Part shown: piece by piece, positions 6,636 through 15,364 of the stretch
Position numbering within the stretch: position 1 is the first letter of the stretch
Layout: the number at the start of each line of letters is the position of its first letter
DNA from: Fulvimarina manganoxydans
GTDB taxonomy: Bacteria; Pseudomonadota; Alphaproteobacteria; Rhizobiales; Rhizobiaceae
Direction of reading: 5' to 3'
NCBI RefSeq assembly: GCF_900176465.1
Contig: NZ_FWXR01000032.1
Span: 1-34,360 of the forward strand
Length of the DNA stretch: 34,360 nt
Notes under the pieces: model-generated
Database searches by the model: none
Told to the model about the DNA's origin: nothing
The model's input: only the letters and a program-made list of their open reading frames with translations
Position numbers and translations under genes: made by a program

Positions 6636-9509
6636 TCAGCACGCCTGAACGAAACTCTCCAGCACCCGCTTTTGTCCGGCCTTGTCGAAATTCACCGTCA
6701 GTTTGTTGCCGTCCACATGGGACACGGTGCCATTGCCGAATTTCAGATGAAGCACCCGGTCACCCACGGCAAAGCGGCTTTCCTGATCGGCGACGGATTT
6801 TGCCACCAACTCGCCTTCGATCTCGCGCGGGCCGCCGCGTTTGGCGGAGGAATAAAGGCCGAGACCTTTGCGCGGCGGCTGGTTGTGGCCGCGCCCGGCT
6901 CGCCCGTGCGCCTCGCCCGCGCCGCCCATTCGGCCGGCAAAGCCGGTCGAGGGGCTTTGGTCGGATTCATAGGTCAGTTCGCGCGTGCGCCCGCCTGACC
7001 AGCCATCGCCGCGCCCACCTTGGCCGCCATCGGCAAAGCCGGCCTGAGCCGCTTGCGCGCGTCGCCAGCCGGGCGTGCGATAAGCGCCTTCGTTGAAGGC
7101 CGCACCGCCATCCCAACGCGAAGCGCCATAGCCGCCGAAACCTCCGGCGCCATAACCGCCATAGGAGGTGTTGGCCTCCATCACCTCCACATGGGCTTCC
7201 GGCAATTCGTCGAGAAAGCGGGAGGGAATTGTGGACTGCCAGAGGCCGTGGATTCGCCGGTTGGAGACGAACCAGATCTTCACACGTCGCTTACCGCGCG
7301 TGATGCCGACATAGGCAAGGCGCCTCTCTTCCTCGAGCCCAGACCGGCCGCCCTCGTCGAGGGCGCGCTGATGGGGAAACAGCCCTTCTTCCCAGCCGGG
7401 CAGAAACACCGTCTCGAATTCCAACCCCTTGGCCGAATGGAGCGTCATGATGGACACGGCGTCGAGCTCGCCCGACTGCTCGGTGTCCATGACGAGGGCC
7501 ACATGTTCGAGGAAGGACGGAAGGGACTCGTATTCCTCCATGGAGCGAATGAGCTCCTTCAGATTTTCCAGCCGGCCCGGCGCCTCGGCCGAACGGTCGG
7601 CTTGCCACATTTCCGTATAGCCGGATTCCTCGAGGATCTGCTCGGCCAGCTCGGTGTGTTTGGTGGAGGCGAGAAGCTCGGACCACCGGCGGAAATCGGC
7701 GACCAGCCGGCGCAGGGTGTTGCGCGGCTTGGGCTTCATCTCCTCGGTCTCGACGATCTCGCCGGCCGCCGCGATCAGCGGCACGCCGCGCTGGCGGGCA
7801 TAATCATGGAGAAGGCGGATCGTCGCATCGCCAAGACCGCGTTTGGGCGTATTGACGATGCGCTCGAAGGCGAGATCGTCTGCCGGCTGGCAGACGCAGC
7901 GGAAATAGGCGAGCGCATCGCGGATCTCCATGCGCTCGTAAAAGCGCGGGCCGCCAATGACGCGGTAGTTCAGCCCCATGGTGACAAAGCGATCTTCGAA
8001 GGTGCGCATTTGAAAAGAAGCGCGCACCAGGATCGCCATGTCGTTGAGATTATGGCCGTTCCGCTGGAGATTCTCGATCTCCTCGCCGATCGCCCGTGCC
8101 TCCTCCTCCGAATCCCAGCCGGCATTGACCTCGACCTTCGGGTCTTCCGGATCGGGCGTGTCGGTGAAGAGCGTTTTGCCGAGCCGGTCCTCATTATGGG
8201 CGATGAGATGGGATGCGGCGCCCAGAATATGGCCGGTGGAGCGATAATTGCGTTCGAGCCGGATCACGGTCGCGCCCGGAAAATCTTTCTCGAAGCGCAG
8301 AATGTTGTCGACCTCCGCGCCGCGCCAGCCATAGATCGACTGGTCGTCGTCGCCGACGCAGCAGATATTGATGGTCGGTCGGCTCTCCTGAGTGGCTTTG
8401 TCCACATGGCGATTGCCGGAATGCCGCTCGTCCGCGGCAACCCTTATCGACGTCTCCCGGTCAGGCGACGGCGCGATCTCGGCGGATGCCGGCTCGTCCC
8501 ACATGCCGTCATGGGCATCTGGATCGTCATAGCCATCGGCGAAAGGCCGCTCGAAGCGATCGCCGTCGAACGGCATCTCGCCATCGTCGGAAAAGGGCCG
8601 GATATCCTCCGAGGCCTTGTCGCCTTCACGCGCCGGAGAGGAGGCGGCGGGCACTGCCGAGCGCGGCTTTGGCCCACCCGCCGCCTTGCCCGAACTTGCG
8701 CTGCGCTGCGCCAGAAGCCGCAGCCATATATATTGCGCCGTATTGGTATCCTGATACTCGTCCACCAGTATATAGCGGAACCGGCGGTGATAATCGAAAA
8801 GCACATCCGGATGGCCGCGAAAGATCGCGATCGGATGCATCAACAGATCGCCGAAATCGCAGGCATTGAGCGACTTAAGCCGCTCCTGATAGGCAGCATA
8901 GAGCTCGCGGCCTTTGCCATTGGCGAAGGCGCGGGCGTCGCCCTCGGCAATGTCCTTCGGCGCAAGACCCTTGTTCTTCCACCCATCGAGCATGTTGGCG
9001 AAGGTGCGCGCCGGCCAGCGCTTGTCGTCGAGATTCTCCGCCTGGATCAGCTGCTTGATCAGCCGGATCTGGTCGTCCGTGTCGAGAATGGTAAAGTTCG
9101 GCTTCAGACCCGCAAGCTCGGCATGGCGGCGCAGGATCTTGACGCCGATCGAGTGGAAGGTGCCGAGCCAGGGCATCCCCTCCACCTCGCCGCCGACGAG
9201 AAGGCCGATGCGCGTCTTCATCTCGCGCGCCGCCTTGTTGGTGAAAGTCACCGCCAGGATCTGCGAGGGATAGGCCCGCCCCGTCGCCAGAATATGAGCA
9301 ATCCGCGTCGTCAGAACGCGCGTCTTTCCCGTCCCCGCGCCGGCAAGCACGAGCACAGGGCCTTCCGTCGTCTCCACCGCCGCCCGCTGTTCGGGATTGA
9401 GGCCGGTCAGATAGTCCGGCGCCTTCGTGGGACCGCCGCGTGCAGCCATCGCCCGGGCGGCAATGCCTCCCGGCTTTCGAGCGGGTCTCGATTCGTCGTA
9501 ATCGGTCAT
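6636..9509 (-). CDS. uvrD: UvrD/PcrA-type DNA helicase II with an acidic insertion
   Basis: A 957-residue superfamily 1A helicase that unwinds DNA 3'-5' in excision and mismatch repair. Motifs: LTGLNPEQRAAV (Q motif, 34-45), Walker A AGAGTGKT (56-63), VTFTNKAAREM (Ia), VDEYQDTN (II, 249-256), GDDDQSIYGWRGA (III, 386-398), YRSTGHIL (IV), and near the C terminus VSIMTLHSAKGLEFETVFL and RRLAYVGITRGKR (V, VI). Residues 270-377, between II and III, are an extra acidic low-complexity insertion. The C-terminal end (VGDRVLHLKFGNGTVSHVDG) is the Tudor-like domain of UvrD/PcrA. I chose the ATG at 9509, since upstream codons have no family match. It is normally about 720-780 residues long; the insertion and a Gly-rich linker explain the excess. 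Confidence 0.95.
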   Translation of the reverse strand: MTDYDESRPARKPGGIAARAMAARGGPTKAPDYLTGLNPEQRAAVETTEGPVLVLAGAGTGKTRVLTTRIAHILATGRAYPSQILAVTFTNKAAREMKTRIGLLVGGEVEGMPWLGTFHSIGVKILRRHAELAGLKPNFTILDTDDQIRLIKQLIQAENLDDKRWPARTFANMLDGWKNKGLAPKDIAEGDARAFANGKGRELYAAYQERLKSLNACDFGDLLMHPIAIFRGHPDVLFDYHRRFRYILVDEYQDTNTAQYIWLRLLAQRSASSGKAAGGPKPRSAVPAASSPAREGDKASEDIRPFSDDGEMPFDGDRFERPFADGYDDPDAHDGMWDEPASAEIAPSPDRETSIRVAADERHSGNRHVDKATQESRPTINICCVGDDDQSIYGWRGAEVDNILRFEKDFPGATVIRLERNYRSTGHILGAASHLIAHNEDRLGKTLFTDTPDPEDPKVEVNAGWDSEEEARAIGEEIENLQRNGHNLNDMAILVRASFQMRTFEDRFVTMGLNYRVIGGPRFYERMEIRDALAYFRCVCQPADDLAFERIVNTPKRGLGDATIRLLHDYARQRGVPLIAAAGEIVETEEMKPKPRNTLRRLVADFRRWSELLASTKHTELAEQILEESGYTEMWQADRSAEAPGRLENLKELIRSMEEYESLPSFLEHVALVMDTEQSGELDAVSIMTLHSAKGLEFETVFLPGWEEGLFPHQRALDEGGRSGLEEERRLAYVGITRGKRRVKIWFVSNRRIHGLWQSTIPSRFLDELPEAHVEVMEANTSYGGYGAGGFGGYGASRWDGGAAFNEGAYRTPGWRRAQAAQAGFADGGQGGRGDGWSGGRTRELTYESDQSPSTGFAGRMGGAGEAHGRAGRGHNQPPRKGLGLYSSAKRGGPREIEGELVAKSVADQESRFAVGDRVLHLKFGNGTVSHVDGNKLTVNFDKAGQKRVLESFVQAC

Positions 9510-9923
9510 GGTCTTATGACGTAATCCCTCGACCGCGCGAACTCCAGGGCCGTCGAAGCGCCGATGGACATCCGCCGCTATCAACCGGACCGTAATCGGT
9601 AAAATATCCGGCCGAAAATGATGCGGCCTCCTGCCGTATGGGCGAATTTCAAGTGGTGCCAACAGACGAGACATTTCGCGCCCGAAGCTTCACGAAGTCG
9701 TGCTGACCACAAAACGGGCAACGCACACGCTTGACGCATTCGCGATCGTGGCGAAACATAGGCGGCAAGGTTTTGGTCATCATCTGAAACCGCGAATTGC
9801 CCGTGCGCGGTTGGGGATCGCCGGGCTCCACTTGCCGGAAGCCATCGGCTTCCTGCGGATCGATGGCCTGGGTCTATTAAGGGGTGGCCCAAGCCGTCGA
9901 CTATCAAAGGATAGGGGTCGCTC
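9510..9923. other. Divergent region upstream of uvrD and the symporter
   Basis: A 414-base stretch without an intact gene. It holds the promoters of uvrD and the symporter gene and a possible broken zinc-ribbon gene (9581-9783, listed separately). The symporter's ribosome-binding region (AAAGGATAGGGG) is at its right end. Confidence 0.5.
9581..9783 (-). pseudogene. Possible frameshifted zinc-ribbon protein
   Basis: One minus-strand frame from 9783 reads MMTKTLPPMFRHDRECVKRV and then RCPFCGQHDFVKLRAR before drifting to a stop. Another frame, joined by a one-base insertion (or two-base loss) near 9677-9685, continues AKCLVCWHHLKFAHTAGGRI. Joined, they give CxxC-x12-CxxC, the spacing of a small zinc ribbon, about 65 residues long. 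There is no Shine-Dalgarno sequence. This could be a decayed small gene or chance; I have no family assignment. Confidence 0.25.
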
Positions 9924-11261
9924 ATGTCCCTGACGATGAAAATCCTGATCGGCATGATCGCCGGCGTCATTGTCGGCGTGGTCTGCAACGCCGTCGGCAA
10001 CAGTTTCATCAATGAGACGATCGTCGCCGGCTTCCTCGGCATGATCGGCACGATGTTCGTCAATGCGCTGAAGATGCTGGTGGTGCCGCTGGTCGTCTTC
10101 TCGCTGATCTGCGGCGTGACGGGCATCGGCGACATCAAGGTTCTCGGCCGCGTCGGCGGCAAGAGTTTCGCCCTCTACATCATGACGACCGCCATCGCGA
10201 TCGCCATCGCGATCACGATCGCTATCGTCGTGGCGCCCGGCGCCGGATTCACCATGGACGGCGTCGACACCTCCGGCATCACGGCCAAGGAGGCTCCCAC
10301 CGTCTGGGAGGTCTTCGCCAATATCGTCCCGACCAATCCGATCAACGCTTTTGCCCAGGGCGAAATGCTGCAGATCATCTTCTATGTGATCATCGTGGGC
10401 ATCGCGGCCCTGATGCTCGGCGAACGCTCGAAGCCCTTCGTCGAGGCCTGCGAATATATGAACGAGCTGATGATGAAGATCGTCGGCATCGTCATGGCCG
10501 CAGCGCCCTACGGTGTCTTCGCACTCATCGCCAAGACCTTCACCCAGCAGGGTATCGAGCTCTTCATTCCCGTCATCGCCTATGTGGCGACGCTCACCGG
10601 GGCGCTCTTCCTGCATCTCTTCGTGACCTTGATGCTGCTCCTGAAGCTGCTGTCGGGCCTCAGCCCACGGACCTTCATGCAGAAGATGCGGCCGGCGCAG
10701 ATCTTCGCCTTCTCGACCGCTTCTTCCAATGCCACGATCCCGGTCACCCTGCGGGCCGTCACCGAGCGCCTGGGCGCCAACAATTCCGTCGCCTCCTTCA
10801 CTGTGCCCTTCGGCGCCACCATCAATATGGACGGCACCGCCATCATGCAGGGTGTCGCGACGGTCTTCCTCGCCAATGTCTATGGCGTCGATCTCGGTCT
10901 CGGCGGCTATCTCACGGTGATCGCCATGGCGGTCCTCGCCTCGATCGGGACGGCAGGCGTTCCGGGCGTCGGCCTCGTCATGCTGACCATGGTTCTGACC
11001 CAGGTCGGCCTGCCGATCGAAGGCATCGCCCTCATCCTCGGCGTCGACCGGCTGATGGATATGATCCGAACAGCCGTGAACATCACCGGCGATGCGGTGG
11101 TCACCATGATTGTCGCCAAGACCGAGAACCAGATCGACATGGCGGTCTTCGAGAATCCGAATGCCGGCATGGACGAGGAGAGTCTCGACATCGACCCGGC
11201 CGCTGAACAGCGCCTGAAAGGCGCGGCCGAAGGGCACCCGCACGCTCAACCGGCGGAGTGA
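9924..11261 (+). CDS. Dicarboxylate/amino acid:cation symporter (DAACS family)
   Basis: A 445-residue inner-membrane transporter of the GltP/GltT/DctA family, coupling uptake of acidic amino acids or C4-dicarboxylates to Na+ or H+. It has the serine-rich hairpin FSTASSNATIPVT (263-275), the NMDGT cation motif (301-305) and the second hairpin tip GVPG (346-349). Helix 8 reads VDRLMDMIRTAVNITGD (374-390): D375, D379, R382, N386 and D390 align with the substrate- and ion-binding residues of the archaeal homologue GltPh. R382 favours an acidic substrate. The C-terminal 45 residues are acidic and probably cytoplasmic. AAGGA/GGGG lies upstream of the ATG. It stands alone, with its own terminator. 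I cannot choose between glutamate/aspartate and dicarboxylate transport. Confidence 0.94.
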   Translation: MSLTMKILIGMIAGVIVGVVCNAVGNSFINETIVAGFLGMIGTMFVNALKMLVVPLVVFSLICGVTGIGDIKVLGRVGGKSFALYIMTTAIAIAIAITIAIVVAPGAGFTMDGVDTSGITAKEAPTVWEVFANIVPTNPINAFAQGEMLQIIFYVIIVGIAALMLGERSKPFVEACEYMNELMMKIVGIVMAAAPYGVFALIAKTFTQQGIELFIPVIAYVATLTGALFLHLFVTLMLLLKLLSGLSPRTFMQKMRPAQIFAFSTASSNATIPVTLRAVTERLGANNSVASFTVPFGATINMDGTAIMQGVATVFLANVYGVDLGLGGYLTVIAMAVLASIGTAGVPGVGLVMLTMVLTQVGLPIEGIALILGVDRLMDMIRTAVNITGDAVVTMIVAKTENQIDMAVFENPNAGMDEESLDIDPAAEQRLKGAAEGHPHAQPAE

Positions 11262-11278
11262 TCCTCAAGACAAAGACG

Positions 11279-11307
11279 GCCCCGGCGAAAGACAAAAAGG
11301 CCGGGGC
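11279..11307 (+). terminator. Terminator of the symporter gene
   Basis: GCCCCGGC (11279-11286) pairs perfectly with GCCGGGGC (11300-11307) across an A-rich 13-base loop. A pyrimidine-rich tail (TGTCTCCTCTCTCTT) follows. It starts 17 bases after the stop codon. Confidence 0.75.
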
Positions 11308-11650
11308 TGTCTCCTCTCTCTTGGGAATACGGCGCTTATCGCGTCGTCGGGACCGGCGCTCGCAAAGCGATCGGGCATGAAGCCCAGTCTTGAGGGCCAA
11401 TGGATGATAACGGCGAATCAGCGCGCCGAGCCCTTCGCCATCCCTCCAGCCGAGAAACAAGGGGGCCGAGAAATCGGGATGGGTCCGCTGGACGTCGCAG
11501 CCTTCGCCGAAAGAGTTGAGACGCGCCGCTTTTCTCTCGCCGCCCGGAGAGGGTGTCCAAGGGACAGATAAGGGATCCTTTCGTTGATGACGGGGGTCCT
11601 CTCACCCGGCGCGTCGCGCCGCATTTCCGGAAGGCAAGAAAAGAACGCCC
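11308..11650. other. Convergent gap, no gene seen
   Basis: This region lies between the 3' ends of the symporter gene and the YcaQ-like gene. Short open frames on both strands have arginine/serine-rich, shadow-like translations. I could not recognise an RNA gene or a mobile-element remnant. Confidence 0.5.
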
Positions 11651-12844
11651 TTACGGGGCTAGCCAATCTTCAGCCAACACCACCTTTTCCACGCCGGCAA
11701 AGCGGGCGATGCGGGCAAGCTCAGCCATCAGCTTGTCCATGCGCCCCGACGAGGCGCGCACGCCCCTCTCCCACCAGAGCCTGCGGATATTGAGCGCGCC
11801 CGTCCTGCGGTCCGCCTTCATGTCGATACGGCCGATCAGGCGGTCGCCTTCGAGGAGCGGGAAGACATAATAGCCATATTCGCGCTTGGCCTCGGGCACG
11901 AAGATCTCGATGCGGTAGCGGAAGCCGAAAAGTCGTTCGGCGCGGTCGCGGTCACGGAGCAGCGGGTCGAAGGGGCTGAGCACACGCAGGCGCGACGGCG
12001 GCGCGGGCCAGTCCTCGGGATTGGCGGAAAGTCCCCTGAAGGCGTAGGCGGCGCGCGGTTTGCCGCCATCGATGGGGGCGATGTCGACCGGCTCCAGTTC
12101 GTCGCGATGCAGCGCCACCCAGCTCTTGGCCTCTTGCGGCGAGACGAGGGCGAAGAAGGCGGCGATCTCGCCATGGGTCGCAAAGCCGAGCCGTGTCAGC
12201 GCCGCGCGGCAGGCCCAATCGACAAAGGCCTCGTGGCTCACCTCGGGCTCGCGCGCATGGGCCGGGATCACGCGCTCCGTCAGATCATAGACCTTTTGGA
12301 AATTCTCGCGCCTTGAAATCGCGAGCTTGCCGGTGTGCCAGTAGAATTCCAGCGCGGTCTTGGACGGGTGCCATTCCCACCAGCCGCCGGACTTGTGATC
12401 CTGCGCCTTGACCTCGCGGGCGAGCAACTCGCCGCGGTCGCGAATGCGCGCCATCGTCTCCTCGAACGCGCTATCGAAGCCCTCGCCCTGCCATTTCGCC
12501 CAACGCTGGCGCATCGAGGTCTCCTTGCGGACGAAACGGTGCTTCCAATAGGGAAAGAATTCGACCGGCAAGATCGAGGCATCATGGGTCCAATGCTCAA
12601 AAAGCCGCCGATCCTCCTCGATCAGCTTGCGTAAGTCTTCGCGGTCGAAGGTCTGATTGCGCGAAAAGACGATCTGCTCATGGGCGCGGACAACCGTCGC
12701 GATACTGTCTACCTGCACGAAGCCGAGATCATGAATGAGCTGATGGAGCCCGTCGCGATCGAGCGCCCGGCCGGGATGGGCGGAAAGGCCTTGGCGGGAG
12801 AGGAAGATTCGCCGGGCAGCGAGGTTGGAGATGAGATTCGCCAT
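11651..12844 (-). CDS. YcaQ-type winged-helix DNA glycosylase
   Basis: A 397-residue protein of the HTH_42/YcaQ (AlkX) superfamily, whose characterised members are DNA glycosylases that unhook interstrand crosslinks. It begins MANLISNLAARRIFLSRQGL, followed by LIHDLGFVQVDSIATVVRAHEQIVFSR, the family's N-terminal winged helix with the QVDS signature. The middle carries FEHWTHDASILPVEFFPYWKHR, and the C-terminal half PFDPLLRDRDRAERLFGFRYRIEIFVPEAKREYGYYVFPLL, the most conserved block of the family. I chose the ATG at 12844 over 12859 because AGG lies just upstream of it and the family sequence begins there. A LexA-type repeat lies 18-32 bases upstream, suggesting DNA-damage induction. The gene is monocistronic. 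Confidence 0.88.
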   Translation of the reverse strand: MANLISNLAARRIFLSRQGLSAHPGRALDRDGLHQLIHDLGFVQVDSIATVVRAHEQIVFSRNQTFDREDLRKLIEEDRRLFEHWTHDASILPVEFFPYWKHRFVRKETSMRQRWAKWQGEGFDSAFEETMARIRDRGELLAREVKAQDHKSGGWWEWHPSKTALEFYWHTGKLAISRRENFQKVYDLTERVIPAHAREPEVSHEAFVDWACRAALTRLGFATHGEIAAFFALVSPQEAKSWVALHRDELEPVDIAPIDGGKPRAAYAFRGLSANPEDWPAPPSRLRVLSPFDPLLRDRDRAERLFGFRYRIEIFVPEAKREYGYYVFPLLEGDRLIGRIDMKADRRTGALNIRRLWWERGVRASSGRMDKLMAELARIARFAGVEKVVLAEDWLAP

Positions 12845-12849
12845 GACCT

Positions 12850-12867
12850 GTGAACACATATGTTCAC
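12850..12867. promoter_or_regulatory. Inverted repeat GTGAACA-N4-TGTTCAC at the ycaQ-like start
   Basis: Seven-base arms GTGAACA (12850-12856) and TGTTCAC (12861-12867) flank CATA. It overlaps the 5' untranslated end of the YcaQ-type gene and shares GTTC at 12862-12865 with the LexA-type direct repeat. It may be part of the same operator or a separate regulator site. Confidence 0.4.
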
Positions 12868-12876
12868 GATTTGTTC
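12862..12876 (+). promoter_or_regulatory. LexA (SOS) box GTTC-N7-GTTC
   Basis: GTTC (12862-12865) and GTTC (12873-12876) are separated by seven bases (ACGATTT), exactly the alphaproteobacterial LexA recognition pattern. It lies 18-32 bases upstream of the chosen start of the YcaQ-type DNA glycosylase, where a repressor would block transcription. No gene lies in the other direction before the 3' end of lapA. Confidence 0.6.
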
Positions 12877-13010
12877 AAGTCAATCGAAAAGCGCTACGAA
12901 CGGTCAATTGCGAGCACCGCCAATCATCGGAAGATGGCCGCCCCTATGGCGGCCCAAACACCCTTCGATTTTGGACCCATAGAGCCCGGGTTGCGCGTCG
13001 CCCCGCGATA

Positions 13011-13424
13011 TCAGGCCGCGCGGGGGCCGGCGATCGCCTTGGCGCCGGAAGCGCCGGGCGCCGGCAAAGCCGGGCCGGAGGCTGGAGCGGAATGGGCCGC
13101 TTGCACGCGCTCTTCGCGCAGCCGCTTGAGCGCGGCCGCCTGCTCGGCATTCTCACGCTGAAGCCGCTCGATCTCATACTTGCGCTGCCAGGATTCCCGA
13201 CGATGGCTCGACTGCGAAATATAGGTGCCGAAACCGCCGAGAATGACGCCGAGAATCACCGAGGCGATCAGCATCAAAGCCAGCGGCATCGAATAGGTCA
13301 GCTGCGGCATCGTGCCGAAGGGATCGAGCGACAACTCGACCGGACCTCGATTGGAGACGAGAAAGACGACCAGAAGAATGGCGAGCGGAACGAGGATGAT
13401 GAAGGAAACGATACGCGAGATCAT
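13011..13424 (-). CDS. lapA: LapA domain-containing membrane protein (DUF1049)
   Basis: A 137-residue inner-membrane protein of the LapA/YciS (DUF1049) family. Two hydrophobic helices (about 5-24 and 47-68) flank SNRGPVELSLDPFG, the conserved family loop. A charged coiled coil follows (SHRRESWQRKYEIERLQREN), then an Ala/Pro-rich tail. In Escherichia coli, LapA with LapB helps control LPS synthesis by regulating LpxC turnover; whether that holds here is inference. It lies downstream of ihfB on the same strand with a 275-base gap, and this gene order (sppA, ihfB, lapA) is common in the order. Confidence 0.88.
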   Translation of the reverse strand: MISRIVSFIILVPLAILLVVFLVSNRGPVELSLDPFGTMPQLTYSMPLALMLIASVILGVILGGFGTYISQSSHRRESWQRKYEIERLQRENAEQAAALKRLREERVQAAHSAPASGPALPAPGASGAKAIAGPRAA

Positions 13425-13699
13425 GAGAAGGTCCGTCGCTTGAACTGATCGATACGGCGGTGAACCTATGCCATCCCGCCCATGATTGGAAAGATGGACA
13501 TCGATCTTCGCCCGTCAATTGCCGTGAAACTGGCGATAGGCACCCCGCGCTATCGCCTGCCCTGTCACACTCGCATGGAACGTTGGCGCCTCGAGCCTCA
13601 CCATACGCTATGGCTCGGAAGCTAAGACCTCTCGCGAACCTTGGGTTCGGTCATTATCGCGCCTTGCCGACAGTCCAGAGCAGCGTGTCGCGGCGCGGC

Positions 13700-13984
13700 T
13701 CAATCCTCGTCGTTCAGTCGCTCGCGCAATTCCTTGCCGGGTTTGAAGAAGGGTACCCACTTCTCCGAGACCTCCACGGCTTCGCCGGTACGTGGATTGC
13801 GGCCGGTGCGAGGCGGGCGATTCTTTACCGAGAACGCGCCGAAACCGCGCAATTCGACACGGTTCGATTCGCACAGCGCTTCTGTGATTTCGTCAAAGAT
13901 CGCATTGACGATCAATTCCACATCTCGCTGATAGAGATGCGGATTTCGGTTCGCAATTGTCTGCACCAGTTCGGACTTGATCAA
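13700..13984 (-). CDS. ihfB: Integration host factor subunit beta
   Basis: A 94-residue HU/IHF-family DNA-bending protein, the beta half of integration host factor, which shapes promoters, origins and recombination sites. [20 protein letters not shown] opens the helical body. The beta arm carries [20 protein letters not shown] and [11 protein letters not shown], with the conserved Pro that intercalates into DNA, and it ends in [13 protein letters not shown]. It starts with TTG: the family N terminus begins exactly there, and GGGAAGG lies about 9-10 bases upstream, with no ATG nearby. It lies downstream of sppA on the same strand. Confidence 0.96.
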   Translation of the reverse strand: MIKSELVQTIANRNPHLYQRDVELIVNAIFDEITEALCESNRVELRGFGAFSVKNRPPRTGRNPRTGEAVEVSEKWVPFFKPGKELRERLNDED

Positions 13985-14422
13985 GACTCGTCGCCTTCCC
14001 GCTCAATCGGCCCGGATTGCGGCAAGCGTCCGGACCACCCCTTCTTCCACCGCTTGTGCCTACGCCAAGTTCCCCTCGGCGCCGCGCGATGGTCATGCCC
14101 CCTATTCAATCAGCGTCTCCGCCCCCCGGCGCTGACACGCCGCAATCATGCTAGCAACTCTGCCCAGCCGCCCAAGCCACATTATCCGATGTGAGCGGCC
14201 GATACTAGGCAATACAGGCTTTTATCGCTGCCGGGACATTCAGGCGCCCGCTTCGGTGTCGCTTACGATCTCGATCATCTTGGCGATGAGTCAGGCGCGT
14301 AAAAACCGGCCACTCATCGTTACCTTGCGCTTTTCCGACCCGCTCCCGCCTCGATCTCTTCATAGAATGACATTGCTGTCGGACATTCTCTTGCGGAAAG
14401 GCGGAAGCCTCCTCTCAGAGCG
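13985..14422. other. Gap between sppA and ihfB, no gene seen
   Basis: An unusually long 438-base spacer between two genes that are often close together. Frames on both strands look like shadows. AGCCTCC (14406-14412) and GGAGGCT (14430-14436) form a hairpin around the sppA stop codon; this may end the sppA message. The ihfB ribosome-binding site is at the left end. Confidence 0.45.
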
Positions 14423-15364
14423 TCACCGCGGAGGCTGCCAGAGGGATACCAGACCGTCAAGGTGAATCGCCTTGATATCGTTGGGTAAGATCCAGCCGAA
14501 AAGGCCCAGCGTTTCCAAAAGGACAGCGCTGGCGGATGCCGCGAGGGAGAACGGCAAGGCCTCCTCATCGGGTTTCCGGTCGACGATCTCCAGCCCGGCC
14601 GAGACGCCGCGTTCCTCTTCCAGCCAGCGCCGCAGCTCGTCCTCGCCGCCGATCGCGTCAATGAGCTTTCTCTCCAGCCCCTGATGGCCGGAGAAGACCG
14701 AGGCATCCGCGACGGCGGCCAATTCGCTTGGGGACAGATTGCGCCGCTCGGCCACGAGATCGCGGAACCAGACGAAGGTATCCATAATCAGCCGCTCGAC
14801 CATCGCGGTCGCCTCAGGCGGCGGCGGTCCGAAGGGTGAAGGCTCTGCCTTGATCGGCGAGGACTTGATCGCGTTGACATCGACGCCGACCGTATCGAGA
14901 AGTTTCGAGGCGTCCACATATTGAAACAGGACGCCGATGGAGCCGACGATCGAGGTGCGATGGGCGACGATATAATCGGTGCCGGCCGCGACCATGTAGC
15001 CGGCGGACGCGGCGAGTGTCCCGACTTCGGCTGCGACCGGTTTGACCTCGGCGATTTGCCTGAGCGCTTCATAGATCGTCTCGCCGCCGACCGTCGTCCC
15101 GCCAGGCGAATTGATCCGCACGATCACGGCCTTGACGCTCGTCTCGTCCTTCAGCCGATCCAGGAGTTCGAGAAAGTCCCGATCCTGGGTGATGACGCCT
15201 TCGACCGAAACGCGGGCGATCTGATCGCCCCCGCTCGGCGCCTCGATAGCGGTCGCGACGAGGGCCCCGATCCCTAAGAGAGCGATGACGACCGCGACGA
15301 CCCGCCAAAAAGTGACCTTGCGCCGGAGCGCTCTGCGGTCGATAACGTCGTCGGCGCTGGCCAT
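14423..15364 (-). CDS. sppA: Signal peptide peptidase SppA, short form
   Basis: A 313-residue membrane serine protease of the S49 family, which clears cleaved signal peptides from the inner membrane. A cytoplasmic basic start is followed by one membrane helix (about 20-40). The protease core has RINSPGGTTVGGE (family fold motif, 83-95), the catalytic serine S120 in LAASAGYMVA, and the general base K172 in SSPIKAEPSP. At about 310 residues it is the single-domain form that works as an oligomer, not the long tandem form of E. coli. ihfB follows on the same strand. The last 30 residues (FSLAASASAVLLETLGLFGW) are hydrophobic. Confidence 0.95.
   Translation of the reverse strand: MASADDVIDRRALRRKVTFWRVVAVVIALLGIGALVATAIEAPSGGDQIARVSVEGVITQDRDFLELLDRLKDETSVKAVIVRINSPGGTTVGGETIYEALRQIAEVKPVAAEVGTLAASAGYMVAAGTDYIVAHRTSIVGSIGVLFQYVDASKLLDTVGVDVNAIKSSPIKAEPSPFGPPPPEATAMVERLIMDTFVWFRDLVAERRNLSPSELAAVADASVFSGHQGLERKLIDAIGGEDELRRWLEEERGVSAGLEIVDRKPDEEALPFSLAASASAVLLETLGLFGWILPNDIKAIHLDGLVSLWQPPR

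Noticed and set aside
7020-9524. 834-codon open frame on the plus strand
   Set aside because: It is antisense to uvrD, whose motifs are all intact. Long antisense frames are expected in GC-rich DNA, and its translation shows no domain.
9780-11249. 489-codon open frame on the minus strand
   Set aside because: It is antisense to the symporter gene; its translation is a His/Asp/Glu/Gly/Arg-rich shadow.
14148-14465. 105-codon frame between ihfB and sppA
   Set aside because: It has no ribosome-binding site, an odd composition, and overlaps the 3' end of sppA.
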